64,000 nt of DNA from Imbricaverruca yamaguchii (taxonomy: Eukaryota > Arthropoda > Thecostraca > Neoverrucidae): assembly GCA_034440575.1 (NCBI GenBank), contig JAOTOL010001640.1, positions 1,713,501-1,777,500 of the forward strand, read 5' to 3'. Positions within the stretch are counted from its first letter, which is position 1; the number at the start of each line of letters is the position of its first letter. The position numbers were made by a program, and so were the translations under genes. This document shows, piece after piece, positions 1 to 63,414 of the stretch. The notes below the pieces were generated by a model. It saw only the letters and a list, made by a program, of their open reading frames with translations, was not told the origin of the DNA and ran no database searches.

Positions 1-13
1 ATCATTCGCGATT

Positions 14-37
14 GATTCTCGACCAGAATTGATCATA
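14..37 (+). repeat. Fragment of dispersed GGGCGC-core repeat
   Basis: TCGACCAGAATTGATCAT matches, on the opposite strand, the flanks of the copies at 46.9 and 61.4 kb. It sits at the window edge. Confidence 0.4.
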
Positions 38-39
38 CG

Positions 40-760
40 TATACGTAAAAGTACATATGTGTAAATGTACTTAAGCGCAAATGTACGTAAGCGCAAATGT
101 ACGCAAACGCAAAAGTGGGTATGCGCAAATGTACGTAAGAACAAATGTACGTATGCACGAAAATACGTAAGGTCAAATGAACATATGTGAAGATGTACCT
201 ATGTGCAAATGGACGTATGGCAATTTAAGTAAGTGCCGATATACGTATGCCAAACGTACTTAATCGCAAATTTAACTATGGCAAATAAACGTAAAAGCAA
301 ACGTACGCATGGTATATGCATCTAATCGAATGTGCTTAAACACAAAGGCACGTATGGCTAATTGTACGGACTTTGGCTCATACGTACATTTGCTCTTGCA
401 TTATTCAACGTTTACGTACTGTTGCGTTTAGGTACATTTGAGCTTACGTACATTTGCGCTTACGTACTTTTGCGCCTACGTGCAATTGCGCTTACGTACT
501 TTTGCACTTACGTACATTTGCGCTTACATGAATTTGCCATGTGCACATTTGCGCTTACGTACATTAGTCATACGTACACCTGCACTTACGTACAATCGCT
601 TTCGTCCGGCTACCGCAAACGCACGTATGGCATACATACCTAACGAGATGTACATAAACCTAAAGGTACGCATGCGTAAATGGACGTACATTGATGCATA
701 CGTACAATTGCCATACGTACATCTGCGTTTACGTACAGTTGCTTACGTACACTTGTCCTA
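40..760. repeat. Degenerate minisatellite in inverted halves
   Basis: Units of about 16 to 18 bp. From about 55 to 360 they read GTAAGCGCAAATGTAC on the plus strand. From about 380 to 745 they read the reverse complement, GTACATTTGCGCTTAC. The whole is a large imperfect inverted repeat with arms of about 330 bases. No gene seen here. Confidence 0.8.
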
Positions 761-2128
761 GTACCGATACATCATATTATTTTTGAATTTGTGTTGCTTG
801 ATATATTATTTATATATCTTTATATTTATATTTATATATATATGTATGTATATATATGTTAAAATGACAACACAAATCAAAATTATCTTCCACAAACTAT
901 GGATATTCCTGATCAAGCTCGTGTTCTAAGATATGTGTTCTAAGATATGTGTTCTAAGATATGTGTTCCAAAATTCTAAGATATAAGATATATTTCAGAG
1001 GTGTTGTTTTATATACCTATGAGGGCGAAAGTGCGGCATCAGTGTTTACTTCATCTCTCCCCCTCCCTCACCCACACGCAACAAAATTAACTATTAACAT
1101 GGGACCCTATGGAGCATGCCTCCCCAATCCATTTTTGCTTGCCCATTGTCTTCATGCAACCCCCAGTAATTTTCAGAAATAAACACCCGCCATAGACTGA
1201 ATAGCACAAATGAAGGGGCTTGGGTCCCGGAGCCGCCATGGGTTAAACAAAATGCTTGTTTCACCAACTGTTCCTAATCACTCAGGTTAATGCTGACTTA
1301 GAAGCTGACTTAGAACAGTCCAAATCTTCCAAGTTCACATCGTCCTACAAACCTGACCATGGCACCCACCCATACCACACTCGTAAACCCCATCGAAAAA
1401 TACTTGTTGTAGATAGGACCAAGTGTCGCGATGAAAAAAAGGAGCGGCAGTGGCTTCTTGCTGTTGGCAGGACACCGACACGCTCTCTCCGCTGATGGGA
1501 TGACCAACATCAGCACAAGGCGAGAGACGATCACACCAGGTGGCGACGGCCCGTCGTTGCGCCGCAGGTTGGTGCTGAAAAGTCATGCAGCGAGCAGCGC
1601 CAGGGACCAGAGCCAGCACTATGCCTACCATGTCCAGCACAAACGGGCCCCGTCAGTCGCTACACCCCGCCTACAATCGATGCGACCCCACCCCACATTT
1701 TATATTTATATTTAAATTCAATTTAGAAAACTCATGTTATAATGTGATGTTGCAACTATCAACTTAGCAACCTAATTCTGTTGAACGATCGATTCAACGA
1801 TGAGAACATTCTGATCGTAATTTTACTTTCAACATCGGGGTAATTCTATTTTTAACATCGATGCCAGATGTAGCAAGGGACAGACAGCAGCTCTCGCCTG
1901 TTACGACTAATGAAATGCAAGATCCGATGTTGCGTAGACTGTGACACAATTTATTGCTGGCCACCAGAACCAGAAAAAGTGTCCGTGATGGCAGATTACA
2001 CTGCACCAAAATCGTTCTTCTAAAGTCACCACTGAAACATTGCGATTAAGCTTCACGGCTTTTCGGACCATGTCATGGTCAGTCCACCTGTGCACTGGTA
2101 TCGCACGACTAGACAAATGGCTGGAACG
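761..2128. other. Stretch without recognised gene
   Basis: AT-rich tract with TATATA runs (about 780 to 860), three tandem 14-bp copies of TGTTCTAAGATATG (about 921 to 963), then sequence with only short, unrecognisable frames. Confidence 0.5.
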
Positions 2129-2189
2129 GGTTAGTTAGTTATTGTGGCTTAAGGGCGCGTCGACCATTTCGCTGATCATATTGCGCCCA
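2129..2189 (+). repeat. Dispersed short repeat, GGGCGC core
   Basis: TTAGTTAGTTATTGTGGCTT then AGGGCGCGTCGAC ... ATATTGCGCCC. GGGCGC and GCGCCC can pair as a short hairpin. Further copies at 17.8, 20.3, 40.9, 46.9, 61.4 and 62.3 kb. Probably a truncated SINE or LINE tail. Confidence 0.6.
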
Positions 2190-2225
2190 TATGTATTTAA
2201 ATCCTGCTATGTTATTAATTCATCT

Positions 2226-2890
2226 TCAGAAGTTAAAAGTAAGCAACAATTTCTTATGGTGTGTAAATAGCCTTGAATCCGATTTCTGAGATAAAGTGAA
2301 AGAGATTACCATTGCGTACGATTGGGGAGTATCATCAAGCATGCCTCTGTATGTCAGCGACCTGGCTGCAGTCCTGAAGTGTCGCATGTGCTCCCCATTG
2401 TAGCTTCCACACGAGTACAAAACATGACGCACCGTCAAACGTGCGCGACGTCGAGGGCACAGCAGTGGCTCGTTTCCGCATGAAAGGTAGCAGTGAGCAG
2501 CATAACAGTGAGCAATTCCTAGTCGACAGAGTGTCACATCTTTTCTTCTGGATTTGCGCCAGGACGACGGCCATTCTCCCAGTTTTGGTTTAGTCGTATT
2601 TAGCGTATTCCGAAGTCCATGTTCCACATGTTTTGCCATTTGGAATGAGTAAACGACGAAGAAATGACGTAGTAATCGGTGGCCGGAAGGGGTAGAGCAG
2701 GTATCCTTTGTGGGATCCTCGCTTAGCCGCAGCGTCCACCAGCTCATTTACCTCAATTTCCACATGGCTAGGTATCCAGCACAGTACTACAGTTTTTTTT
2801 TTCTCAGATTCTCTGAGTGCGGTTAGACGAACAAGAATATTCTGCAATAGGGGGTGGCATAGATAAAACTTGCTCAATGCCGGCACGGGG
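2226..2890 (-). pseudogene. Non-LTR retrotransposon remnant: RNase H and C-terminal Cys/His region
   Basis: One minus frame (2886 to 2590) holds VVLCWIPSHVEIEVNELVDA followed by AAKRGS, the C-terminal RNase H signature (WIPSHxxIxxNExADxxAK). The continuation is in another frame (about 2650 to 2226): WRKSRRKDVTLCRLGIAHCY, AAHCYLSCGNEPLLCPRRRA and RLTVRHVLYSCGSYN, the usual LCRLRIGHT...C..C...LTV.H.L..C tail. The frameshift and the missing reverse transcriptase upstream show a dead 5'-truncated copy. Jockey/I/R1-type clades carry this arrangement; the exact clade is not assigned. Confidence 0.8.
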
Positions 2891-3775
2891 AAAACCTTGC
2901 CATAAGAGCATATTCATTGCATATATTGGTTGGGAATAGCAGCACAAGAAAACGCGACCACGACCTGCGTATATATTTCAAACGGTTTCAACTAACAGCG
3001 GGCTATAGATACAATGACGCTTACTGAGTAACTAACACTGTTGGCAACGTCGGTGGCATCTCACGGCTCAGTATGTCACCCCGAACATCGAATGTACACG
3101 AGCGTTTCATTCTGAGTACGACAGCAGGACACTATGTTTGTCAGCAGAACTGAGTATTGGTGGGCCAGGCCAGCGGTACGTAGCACGAGAGCAGTCACTC
3201 TTCCACTTACACACCATACCAGCTACAAGCTTCCCCAGATGTTCGCGGAACAGTGACGTCCGAGGCTAACTCCGGGACGTTCCTTCGCAGGGCGCCGGTG
3301 CACCCGAACTGCCCCCCCCCCCGACATCGGACCACGACAGACGGCCGAGCCGTGCCGAGCAACAGACGGCTGGCGCCTGTCGGGGTGCCAGCGGACACCG
3401 GCGCTCATAACTCGCCGCGGGGCTCCATTGTTCCGGCTCGGCCCGTCTCAGCGTTACCAGCCTCAGGTGGCCGCGGTGGCCGCCTAATCTTCTTCCCAGA
3501 AGACGTCGTCTTCCTGAAACGGGCCAATCACGGCCGTCAGTGTCGCGTAATGAGTCACGTGAAAGACGGCACGAGCGGAGGCGGAAAAGCGACGTGGACA
3601 CAGCCGGGAGAGCGGCCGACACAGCTGGCTCCCGGAAAATGTCGGGAAGTATCCAATACGCCGGGATTACTAATTGTTGGAATTCCCAAGTATTTCAAAA
3701 TTCGACATGACAATATATTTTGGTGGACGGATTAATCGATAGTCAATGGCGTATTCCCACATTTGTCAGACACTG
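2891..3775. other. Gene-poor stretch with a CpG-rich block
   Basis: About 3200 to 3650 is strongly GC- and CpG-rich, with open but unrecognisable frames on both strands, an E-box-like GTCACGTGA at about 3556 and a CCAAT at about 3522. It could be an unmethylated promoter-like island or element DNA. No supported exon. Confidence 0.35.
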
Positions 3776-4815
3776 ACGGAGGCATGTGGCGACTCTGGCA
3801 TGTGGCGACTATGGTACTGCCGAGGGGCCTCAGCCGGTACACGAGTGACTGTGGCATGTGGCGACTATGGCGCTGGCGAGGGGCCTCAGACGAGTGGCTG
3901 TGGCATGTGGCGACTATGGTTCTGCCGAGGGGCCTCAGACGAGTGACTGTGGCATGTGGTGACTATGGTTCTGCCGAGGGGCCTCAGACGAGTGGCTGTG
4001 GCATGTGGTGACTATGGTTCTGCCGAGGGGCCTCAGACGAGTGACTGTGGCATGTGGCGACTATGGTTCTGGCGAGGCGCCTCAGACGAGTGGCTGTGAC
4101 ATGTGGCGACTGTGGTGCTGGCGAGGGCCCTCAGCCGGTACACGAGTAGCTGTGACATGTGGTGACTATGGTGCGGCCCGAGGGGCCTCAGCCGGTACAC
4201 GAGTGGCTGTGTCATGTGGTGACTATGGTGCTGGCGAGGGGCCTCAGAGGAGTGACTGTGACATGTGGTGACTATGGTGCGGCCCGAGGGGCCTCAGACG
4301 AGTGGCTGTGGCATGTGGTGACTATGGTGCGGCCCGAGGGGCCTCAGACGAGTGGCTGTGGCATGTGGTGACTATGGTGCGGCGAGGGGCCTCAGCCGGT
4401 ACACGAGTGGCTGTGGCATGTGGTGACTATGGTGCGGCCCGAGGGGCCTCAGCCGGTACACGAGTGGCTGTGGCATGTGGTGACTATGGTGCTGCCGAGG
4501 GGCCTCAGCCGGTACACGAGTGACTGTGGCATGTGGCGACTATGGCGCTGGCGAGGGGCCTCAGCCGGTACACGAGTGGCTGTGTCATGTGGTGACTACG
4601 GTGTTGCCGAGGGGCCTCAGCCGGTACACGAGTGGCTGTGGCACGTAGCGACTATGGCGCGGCCCGAGGGGCCTCAGCCGGTACACGAGTGGCTGTGTCA
4701 TGTGGTGACTACGGTGTTGCCGAGGGGCCTCAGCCGGTACACGAGTGGCTGTGGCATGTGGTGACTATGGTGCGGCCCGAGGGGCCTCAGCCGGTACACG
4801 AGTGGTTTAGACATG
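3776..4815. repeat. Minisatellite, about 57-bp unit
   Basis: About 18 units of the form GTGGCATGTGGTGACTATGG + TGCGGCCCGAGGGGCCTCAG + CCGGTACACGAGTGGCT. Some units lack the CCGGTACAC part. GGCCCGAGGGGCC is an internal palindrome. Open frames across it are repeat artefacts. Confidence 0.9.
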
Positions 4816-5333
4816 TGATATGGCTGTTGAGGCAAGCCAGACCGAACAGTACCACGTCTGCGTGGAACGGTCGGTGCCTCGAAGTGTAATCCCTAATTGA
4901 GATGTCCATATAGACACGTTTGTTTCTTTTTATATGTGTTTCACTTCAATCCGTTTTAGAGGCTTTTTTATACATGTGATATCTAAGACTTAAAAACGAG
5001 CATTTTTGCTTTAATTGGCGGATCCACACCCGGACCGAGGACTGAGCCCAGCATGGGTAGCAGCATGGATGTGTGGGTTGACTGAACACGACCTCATTAG
5101 TGCTGCACGTGCTCCAGAAATCCTGGAGATCGCGCACTTTTGATAATCATGCACTAATGAACATTGCACCGGGCTAATTTGTGCATATGCACTGTGAAAC
5201 CGGACTTCGGCTAAATTCACACCACAGAAGTTCACAAGATTCATGTCACACAAAAACGGCCACTTGACACAGAGTGGAGTCAATTATTTCGGAAATAATC
5301 CAGAGGCAGGTCAACGGAGGTAGGTGGCTGGAG

Positions 5334-5517
5334 GGGCGGGGATGGCCGAGTGGTTAAGGTGTCGGGCTATGGGTACCAAAGGTCCCGGGTTCGACTCTAG
5401 CGCCACTCAGGACATTTCCCAATCCCGCGGCCCACCGGAGAAACAGTGTGGGTGGCGCCATTAGCCGTGAATGTGCATAAAGTCTGTCGTGAACCAACCA
5501 ATAAACAAATAAACAAA
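5334..5517 (+). mobile_element. tRNA-derived SINE, family A, copy 1
   Basis: Head has a pol III A box (TGGCCGAGTGGTTAAGG) and B box (GGGTTCGACTC), like a tRNA-Leu/Ser. The body follows, with a tail of (AATAAAC)n. Flanked by a perfect 13-bp duplication TAGGTGGCTGGAG at 5321-5333 and 5518-5530, proving retrotransposition into this site. Nearly identical to the copy at 35240. Confidence 0.93.
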
Positions 5518-5734
5518 TAGGTGGCTGGAGATACGCAGAATACAGAAACATATCAATTCGAGAACGCTTTGCCTGGTAAGAGCTGGCTTCCGTTACACAG
5601 CTTGGCTCAGATCAGTGCAAACCGTAGTCGGGACGCCGCCAACGCAGGCAACAAGCCGGCGGCAATGGTCTCAACTGTGACTGAACGGGGCACGACCGGT
5701 GGGCGCGCTGAAGCGGCACGATGAAGCCGCACGG

Positions 5735-5915
5735 CCACAGCCCATGGACTGGGGGTCAGCGGTGGCCGAACAGGGCGCGACCGGAGGTCACCATGCGCCG
5801 GCATGCCCACAGCCCATGGACTGGCGGTCAGCGGTGGCCGAACAGGGCGCGACCGGAGGTCACCATGCGCCGGCATGCCCACAGCACATGGACTGGCGGT
5901 CGGCCGCGGCGCGCC
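5735..5915. repeat. 72-bp tandem repeat, about 2.5 copies
   Basis: Unit starts GGTCAGCGGTGGCCGAACAG at 5754 and 5826, with a diverged third copy at 5898. GC-rich. Confidence 0.85.
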
Positions 5916-6384
5916 GCCGCCGACTGGCTCGTGCCGGCCGGGATTGGGTGTGGCCGGTCTTAGGACGACATGACGTATGGATGGCGGCTGCAGGAACACA
6001 TCACAGACCGCGCCTTTAAAAACAACAGACGGGCACAGTGCACGGCTCGCTCCACAAATCACACAAGCGACTATAGTAACTTTAACAATTAACTATGGCA
6101 AAGCACTTTGGGGTTCTATGAAGGAAACGTCACTACAGAATTCGAACCGAGGGTACACGAATGGTCACGGCACTAACATTCGCATCAATAGAGAAGTAGC
6201 ATATGTATGCATATCAATAATTTATATGCCTACCAGGGTGACACTACAGATTAGTTATTTTCCATAAGCAGACCTCACTGCACGGATTGCCAGTCAGGAC
6301 TGTCCGATCTATGACTCCCAGTTCAACAGCAAACTGCCAACAGAGAGCTTGACGCGCCAGTATTGCTTCGACGCATTACTGCGC

Positions 6385-6475
6385 TACCGGCCTTATCGGG
6401 TCAGTCGCCAGCTGGCCCGCCCATCCGAGGGCTAAAGTGAGCGCGTAGGGCGACGCAACCTTATCTGTCCTGGAC
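6385..6475 (-). mobile_element. Diverged fragment of SINE family C
   Basis: CTTATCGGGTCAGTCGCCAG ... CCGAGGGCTAAAGTGAGCGC ... GCGACGCAACC parallels the body of the full copies at 25.1 and 52.3 kb. Head and tail are not recognisable. Confidence 0.55.
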
Positions 6476-6479
6476 AGAG

Positions 6480-9400
6480 AACTCCCACGCACTCCGGCAC
6501 TCCAATCAACAGCTGTTGGAGTGGCCAACAGCTGATCAGATGGGCGGCGATTGCGAATATGCTGGTAATGATGGAGAAGACATTTCACACTGTCATTACT
6601 AGTGATGGTGACCCGATAGCTAGGAGCGAGATAAGGACGATTCCGGGTTAAATGACGAAAGTAAACTCCAGATGTTTCACCACGCCCTCTTTGATTTATA
6701 CGTAAATGGGCATACGTGTTTATCTGTGGCACAGATTACGACTCTGGGGTTTGTTGGTTTACAGGTTGAAGGGGTCACGAAATGCAGAGTACCGAAATGT
6801 GTAATGATGACGGCATGACCTCCAGATAGTGTTATTTTACGTGGCAAGAAGCACATCTGATATCAATGTAATTTAAGAGTGGCTTGGTCGTAGAGCACGA
6901 CGGTGATATTGTCCAGTACGTAATGGTTAAGAAGACCACATGTGGGTCCATGACCTGGGCTCTATATGGTGGAGTTGTTTGTAGTGTAGATGCGACGGTG
7001 GCGGTGACTGTAGAAAGTGGTTGATATTCTTGTGGTATTGGGATTATGATTTTTTTGTTTTCATTTTCATGATCTGGCGTGTATGTAATTAATACCTGAA
7101 ATGCTGTTGCTCTTGAGAAGGATGTATGATTGAAAAGTTTGAGTCCCTAATGCAAGTAATATTTACACAAAATGCAGTATTCCTTACCAATGTGGGTCAA
7201 AACGTTTCATTGTACTTTACTTTCAATCGTGGTACGCAATGCAATGGTTCGTTTCTTCCCACAATTACATGCGTTGTAGAATACTCGATATTGACATCAT
7301 TGTAAAGCCTTGCTGATAGGTGCCAATTATGGTAGCTGTAAGTATATCAGAGGAAACGGAAGTCACATATGTGTTATTGCCGTTCCCGTAAGCTGACGTT
7401 TGAGGGGTACGTGCATTATAGAAAGCATTCCATACGGATGTCGTTTGAGAACAGCTTGTTCGGAGAAAACACGACGACGTACGTGTCATCAAAGGCCATA
7501 TTGGCTACATTTGACATTTATTGTTCTATGAAACGGTTATATGACGCCTTGCCAGACCTAGTCACGGTGTGGTCTGCTTGTGTCGCTGGGTCATGTCGAC
7601 GCGCTATCCTTCTCCGGTAGTCACTCTTTTAACGGAGTTCTTCGGAAGTGTTGGCGGTAACCGCCACGGCCACGCACGTCCTTGCACAAGAAATTAACAA
7701 GAAGACGGTTCTCGATTTCACGAGTCCGACAACGTCAGTAGGTTATGTCCAGGACGTGCGATGCTATCACAGAATTTGCAACGCAAAAGTGACCCGGTTT
7801 GCGCAATCTTCGCGATTCGTAGATTACTTATAAGGAGGGGAATAACGGCCCTGCTATCGGATTTTCGACCTTCGCGAGCTTGAGGCCTCGCCACCGAGTG
7901 TTGGCCGCCGGTCGGGCCCTCATAATGTTCGTGTGTTTATATCACCAGCGCCAGATCCTCCAGAGTGCGACGCTGAGGGTTGCTGAACTTGTTGCAGACA
8001 ATTTGACGGGGAAAAAATGTCCGCGACGTAAGCAGTCGGGAATGCATGACGCACGTATATGCGGAATGTCCGCGAGATAGTGAAGTGGGTGAATATCGGT
8101 GTGGCTTAGAACTGCTAGACAGATTAGAGACGGACAGATTTCATCACAAAATGTGGATATCTATTGATCGTAGCACGCTGGTTCTAGTGCTTTCGGCTGA
8201 CCAGTATGTTTCCACGTTGAGTGATGCAACATCGCAGCTGATGCGCCACCACTTGATCTTTCAGGTGCAATGACAGTACTCTAAGCGGGCTGACCATCTT
8301 TCCGGCAATAAGGCAGTCTTGGTTGGCGATTTTTCCGAAATGTATCATTCTTCGTCCAGGATGCGGCCCAAAACTTTCATTGGCGCAATACGCAATAATT
8401 ATTCATCCGTTCGCGCTATGCACTAGCGATTCCTACACAGGTTTGTGTATAAGTTTCTGAGTCCTAACACATGACAAGACTACAATGGCAACATTCCAGC
8501 CTGCGCTAATTGCGACAGATGCACCCAGATGTAAACATGCGACACAGATGTATCCAGAACTGGAGCAGGTTCATTCCTTATCCGATGGTTATGCTGGGCA
8601 ATATAAAAACAAACATTGAGCTTGTGAAGATGCATAGCTGCCACAAATATTGGAGTATCAGACATGAACGCATTTTTGACAATCACTTACGGTAAGAATG
8701 CATATGATGACATTGCTGGGTCGGGTAAGCTCGCGCTATATCGCGCCAGCTTCGAACGACTATTAAATGGGGAAATCCTAATCCCTTCAGCATTCTTTGA
8801 ATATTGTGAGTCGTGTAACAACACAAATATTGCGTTTTTTCTTGTTTCAACATCCAAGATTTGTAGTGTGGCTGTAAACATGTCGGTCAGTATCGTGAAT
8901 TATGGAGAGCATGCGTCTTGCGAAGAGGACAAATATCATCGTTTTGTGCCTCCAAATGAACAGTAGCGCAGTATGTTATATATATATATATTATATGTGT
9001 TTATATGTAGAAGTCCAACACTGTAAAAGCCGTGTTTGTGACTAAGGTGTGTGTTACTGCCTCTAATAGTGATGTGTTAAAGTCTTAAGAGACATCCACA
9101 TGGCGTGCATATGCACCGGTTATGTTCACGACTCGTTTTATCTAGATGTGTTCGCAATTGAAATGTGTGGTGTTATGTGAAGTCAGTCAATACTAGATGT
9201 AGGATTTTATTCATATTATTTCTTAGATGGTGAACATTATTTCTCATTTAAAGTAAATCTTCATTTTGGTGTAAGATCAACGTACCAGGGTTAGATATGT
9301 CAAAAACTGCTTTTACCGGTAATGGTCCTGCAAATATTTTGCTCTTTTTTCCAGATATAGAAGACTTCTTGTTTGTATGCCTAGTAGGGTGTTACTATCA

Positions 9401-10499
9401 TACAGCATGCACGATGCATATAAATGAGCAAGATTGGAGCTGACAATGTCAAAAAGTGCAAACATTTAACTAATTGTTATTGCACCAATAATTGTCATCC
9501 ATATTTTTCTAGATTCCTACCGATATTTACGCGCAAAAAATAGGTTACCATGAGAATGACTTGTTTTCTCGGAAAAAGGCTAATCCTGGTATACACCTGC
9601 GACCTATTTGACCTCACATGACACCGTTTTGATCCTGTTATGCTCTATGAACAAACTGTTTTAAATGACACCTCTACCAAACATATGTTAGAATGGATCC
9701 TCATTTCAATGCCTGGCTACCGAGCAATGCATGAACCCTGTGACTTCTGATACATTTATTTTTGGAAATGCCTCGATCTATGAGAAAAGTGCTTAAAAAC
9801 AATACTCACATCAATCACCGTCTACAATGCACAAAAAAATACTTGAAGGTCAGGTAACTGACGCGAATGCGATTTATCTGACCTCTGACGAACTGAACTA
9901 ACCATATCATCATTGTTTTCCATGAGGGAATGGTTTTGAAATGGATCGGTTATATCCAGTGTCCGTGTGTAATCATGTACAATAACACTTTCTAGAGTCA
10001 GATGAGGCCCTGTCATTTCACCTCAGAGACCCATTATAGAGCCGGCTGTACCCAAAAAAATATTCACGCCAACAGTTCACACATGTTGACAAAGAAGGGA
10101 AGGAAACTTTAACATGTCGTTCTGAAAAGGTCATGAGGTTAATACAAGACCACGAACAAACGTGACCTATAGTTCATGTCATGAAATTCCAGATGAGGAA
10201 TTCCAGCATGCAATTCCACATGTTTAAATTCCCTTCCTCTTTCAAATAGTGTATATGTTTGGTAAGCTAATTAATACCATTACAAAGGCACAGCTTTCAG
10301 TATCAACATTCCTCATGACCTCAACATGTCAATGACCTGCAACTCATGACTTCTTAGACCCAGAAAACTGAAAATCTCATAATCTCAAGCTTGGTCCTAG
10401 ATAGCATATGTAGCCATTTGGGTCAGAATCAGAGGGAACTGCTGAACATGCCTTAGTGATTGCTCCAGAATCGTCCATGTATGATGACACAGATGCCAT

Positions 10500-10500
<1 letters not shown>
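6480..10500. other. Long single-copy-looking stretch, no gene recognised
   Basis: Moderately AT-rich DNA with only short frames lacking any family signature on both strands. A short TA run at about 8974 to 8990. I saw no minisatellite, no tRNA-like head and no splice-flanked coding block consistent with the lipoprotein gene. A missing terminal exon could be hidden here. Confidence 0.4.
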
Positions 10501-61639
<51,139 letters not shown>

Positions 61640-61652
<13 letters not shown>

Positions 61653-62258
61653 CTGGGGGTGCGATGCACAGCCAGTGGGAGGTCGGCAGTACCAGGTGTA
61701 CAGTCGCTTGGCCTGCTATGGGGGTGCGGTGCACAGCCAGTGTGGGGTCGGCAGTACCAGGTGTACAGTCGCTTGGCCTGCTATGGGGGTGCGGTGCACA
61801 GCCAGTGTGGGGTCGGCAGTACCAGGTGTACAGTCGCTTGGCCTGCTATGGGGGTGCGATGTACAGCCAGTGGGAGGTCGGCAGTACCAGGTGTACAGTC
61901 GCTTGGCCTGCTCTGGGGGTGCGATACACAGCCAGTGGGAGGTCGGCAGTACCAGGCGTCAGCTGGTACAGTCGCTTGGCCTGCTCTGGGGGTGCGATGC
62001 ACAGCCAGTGGGAGGTCGGCAGTACCAGGTGTACAGCCGCTTGGCCTGCTCTGGGGGTGCGATACACAGCCAGTGGGAGGTCGGCAGTACCAGGTGTACA
62101 GTCGCTTGGCCTGCTCTGGGGGTGCGATACACAGCCAGTGGGGGGTCGGCAGTACCAGGTGTACAGCCGCTTGGCCTGCTCTGGGGGTGCGATGCACAGC
62201 CAGTGGGAGGTCGGCAGTACCAGGTGTCAGCTGGTACAGTCGCTTGGCCTGCTCCGGG
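61640..62258. repeat. Minisatellite, 65-bp unit containing the exon 1 acceptor
   Basis: About nine copies of GCTTGGCCTGCTCTGGGGGT + GCGATGCACAGCCAGTGGGA + GGTCGGCAGTACCAGGTGTA + CAGTC. On the gene strand each unit reads CCCCAGAGCAGGCCAAGCGG, the acceptor plus the start of exon 1. Confidence 0.95.
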
Positions 62259-62344
62259 GCCTGCCTGCCGGTGTCAGCATGTACAGATGCCGTGTGCGCT
62301 TTAGATTCTACTGATTGTGGTCTGCTCGCAGTCAGCAGGTGTGT

Positions 62345-62390
62345 AGTTTGGATTTTTGGCGTATCAGCTGCTTCGGCTATATTGCGCCCG
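62345..62390 (+). repeat. Dispersed GGGCGC-core repeat, degraded
   Basis: GTTTGGATTTTTGGCGTATC + AGCTGCTTCGGCTATATTGC + GCCC. Confidence 0.55.
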
Positions 62391-62565
62391 TAACTAACAT
62401 AGTAGAAGTACTTGAGGAGATACAACAAAATGCGTACGCAAACGATGACAGAGTATGCGAGTAAAAATTAGAACCAATCGGGGTAATCGGGAAGCAGTGC
62501 AGATGGTGCGTGGTGGATGAAAAGCATGTTAATCGGTTTAACACGCGCCATGGAGGGCCTCTTAA

Positions 62566-63410
62566 CCCTCGCCAGCATACGGCATTTTACCACCTTCGGT
62601 CGTATGGGGGGGGGGGGGTACGACCCCTCCCCTGGCGATTCGAAACCGTGCATGCTACGAAAACGAACCAAAGGCCAAAGTTATAGATCTGGCCGAGATC
62701 TCGCGATTGGAATTAAGTATGACCTTCTAAGATCAATGGTTGACCTTCCAGGTCAGGTCAAAGGTTTAAAATGGACTTTTGTTTGTATTTTCCTAAGAAA
62801 ATCGTCAGTTGTATCGAAACTACTGTATAAATATCCACGAAATCCGGAACTATGTTTATTTGGACCTTGTGAACATAACGACATGTTACACGATGTGATC
62901 GGACCGATATATCATGCACAAAATGAGGTCAAAGCCATGACCCCAAATATCCAACTTTTCGAAAAGTGGTTCCAATTTCGAAGTTTAAAGTTCCCTAGGG
63001 TAAAAATGGACGCTGAATTCGAATTCAGAACGAAAAATTACCGTAGGTCAGCTAAGAAGATTGAAAGGTCAAGGAGGTCAACCGAGGTCAACCGAGATCG
63101 CAGATTTTTGGAATATTATTTTTCAATGGAACCCATCTGGGCATCTGCATTTTGCATTATATGCCCATAATTACGCTAAATGCGTAACAAAATACGTGCG
63201 ATAATCACGTATTTGTTGAAAACTGGTCGGAGGTCCTCCCCTTTATGATCTCATAACTCCGTGATCTGATATGACCCCCCAAAAAAATACACCAAAAGTC
63301 GTCAAAAGGTTGCCCCAGAGGGTACTGAAAATCTCAGAGCGATCCGTTCATCGGTTTGGAAGGAATACACAAACAACCTTAGGGGAGGTTGCCCCCTATA
63401 CGGGCGAGGG
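62566..63410. mobile_element. TTAA-flanked piggyBac-type non-autonomous element
   Basis: Starts TTAA-CCCTCGCCAGCATACGG and ends CTATACGGGCGAGGG-TTAA, so 8-bp perfect inverted termini (CCCTCGCC) extend imperfectly to about 17 bp and both ends carry TTAA, the piggyBac target duplication. 845 bp. An open frame of 217 codons overlaps it (62517 to 63170) but shows no transposase motif I recognise. AT-rich compared with the gene. Confidence 0.65.
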
Positions 63411-63414
63411 TTAA

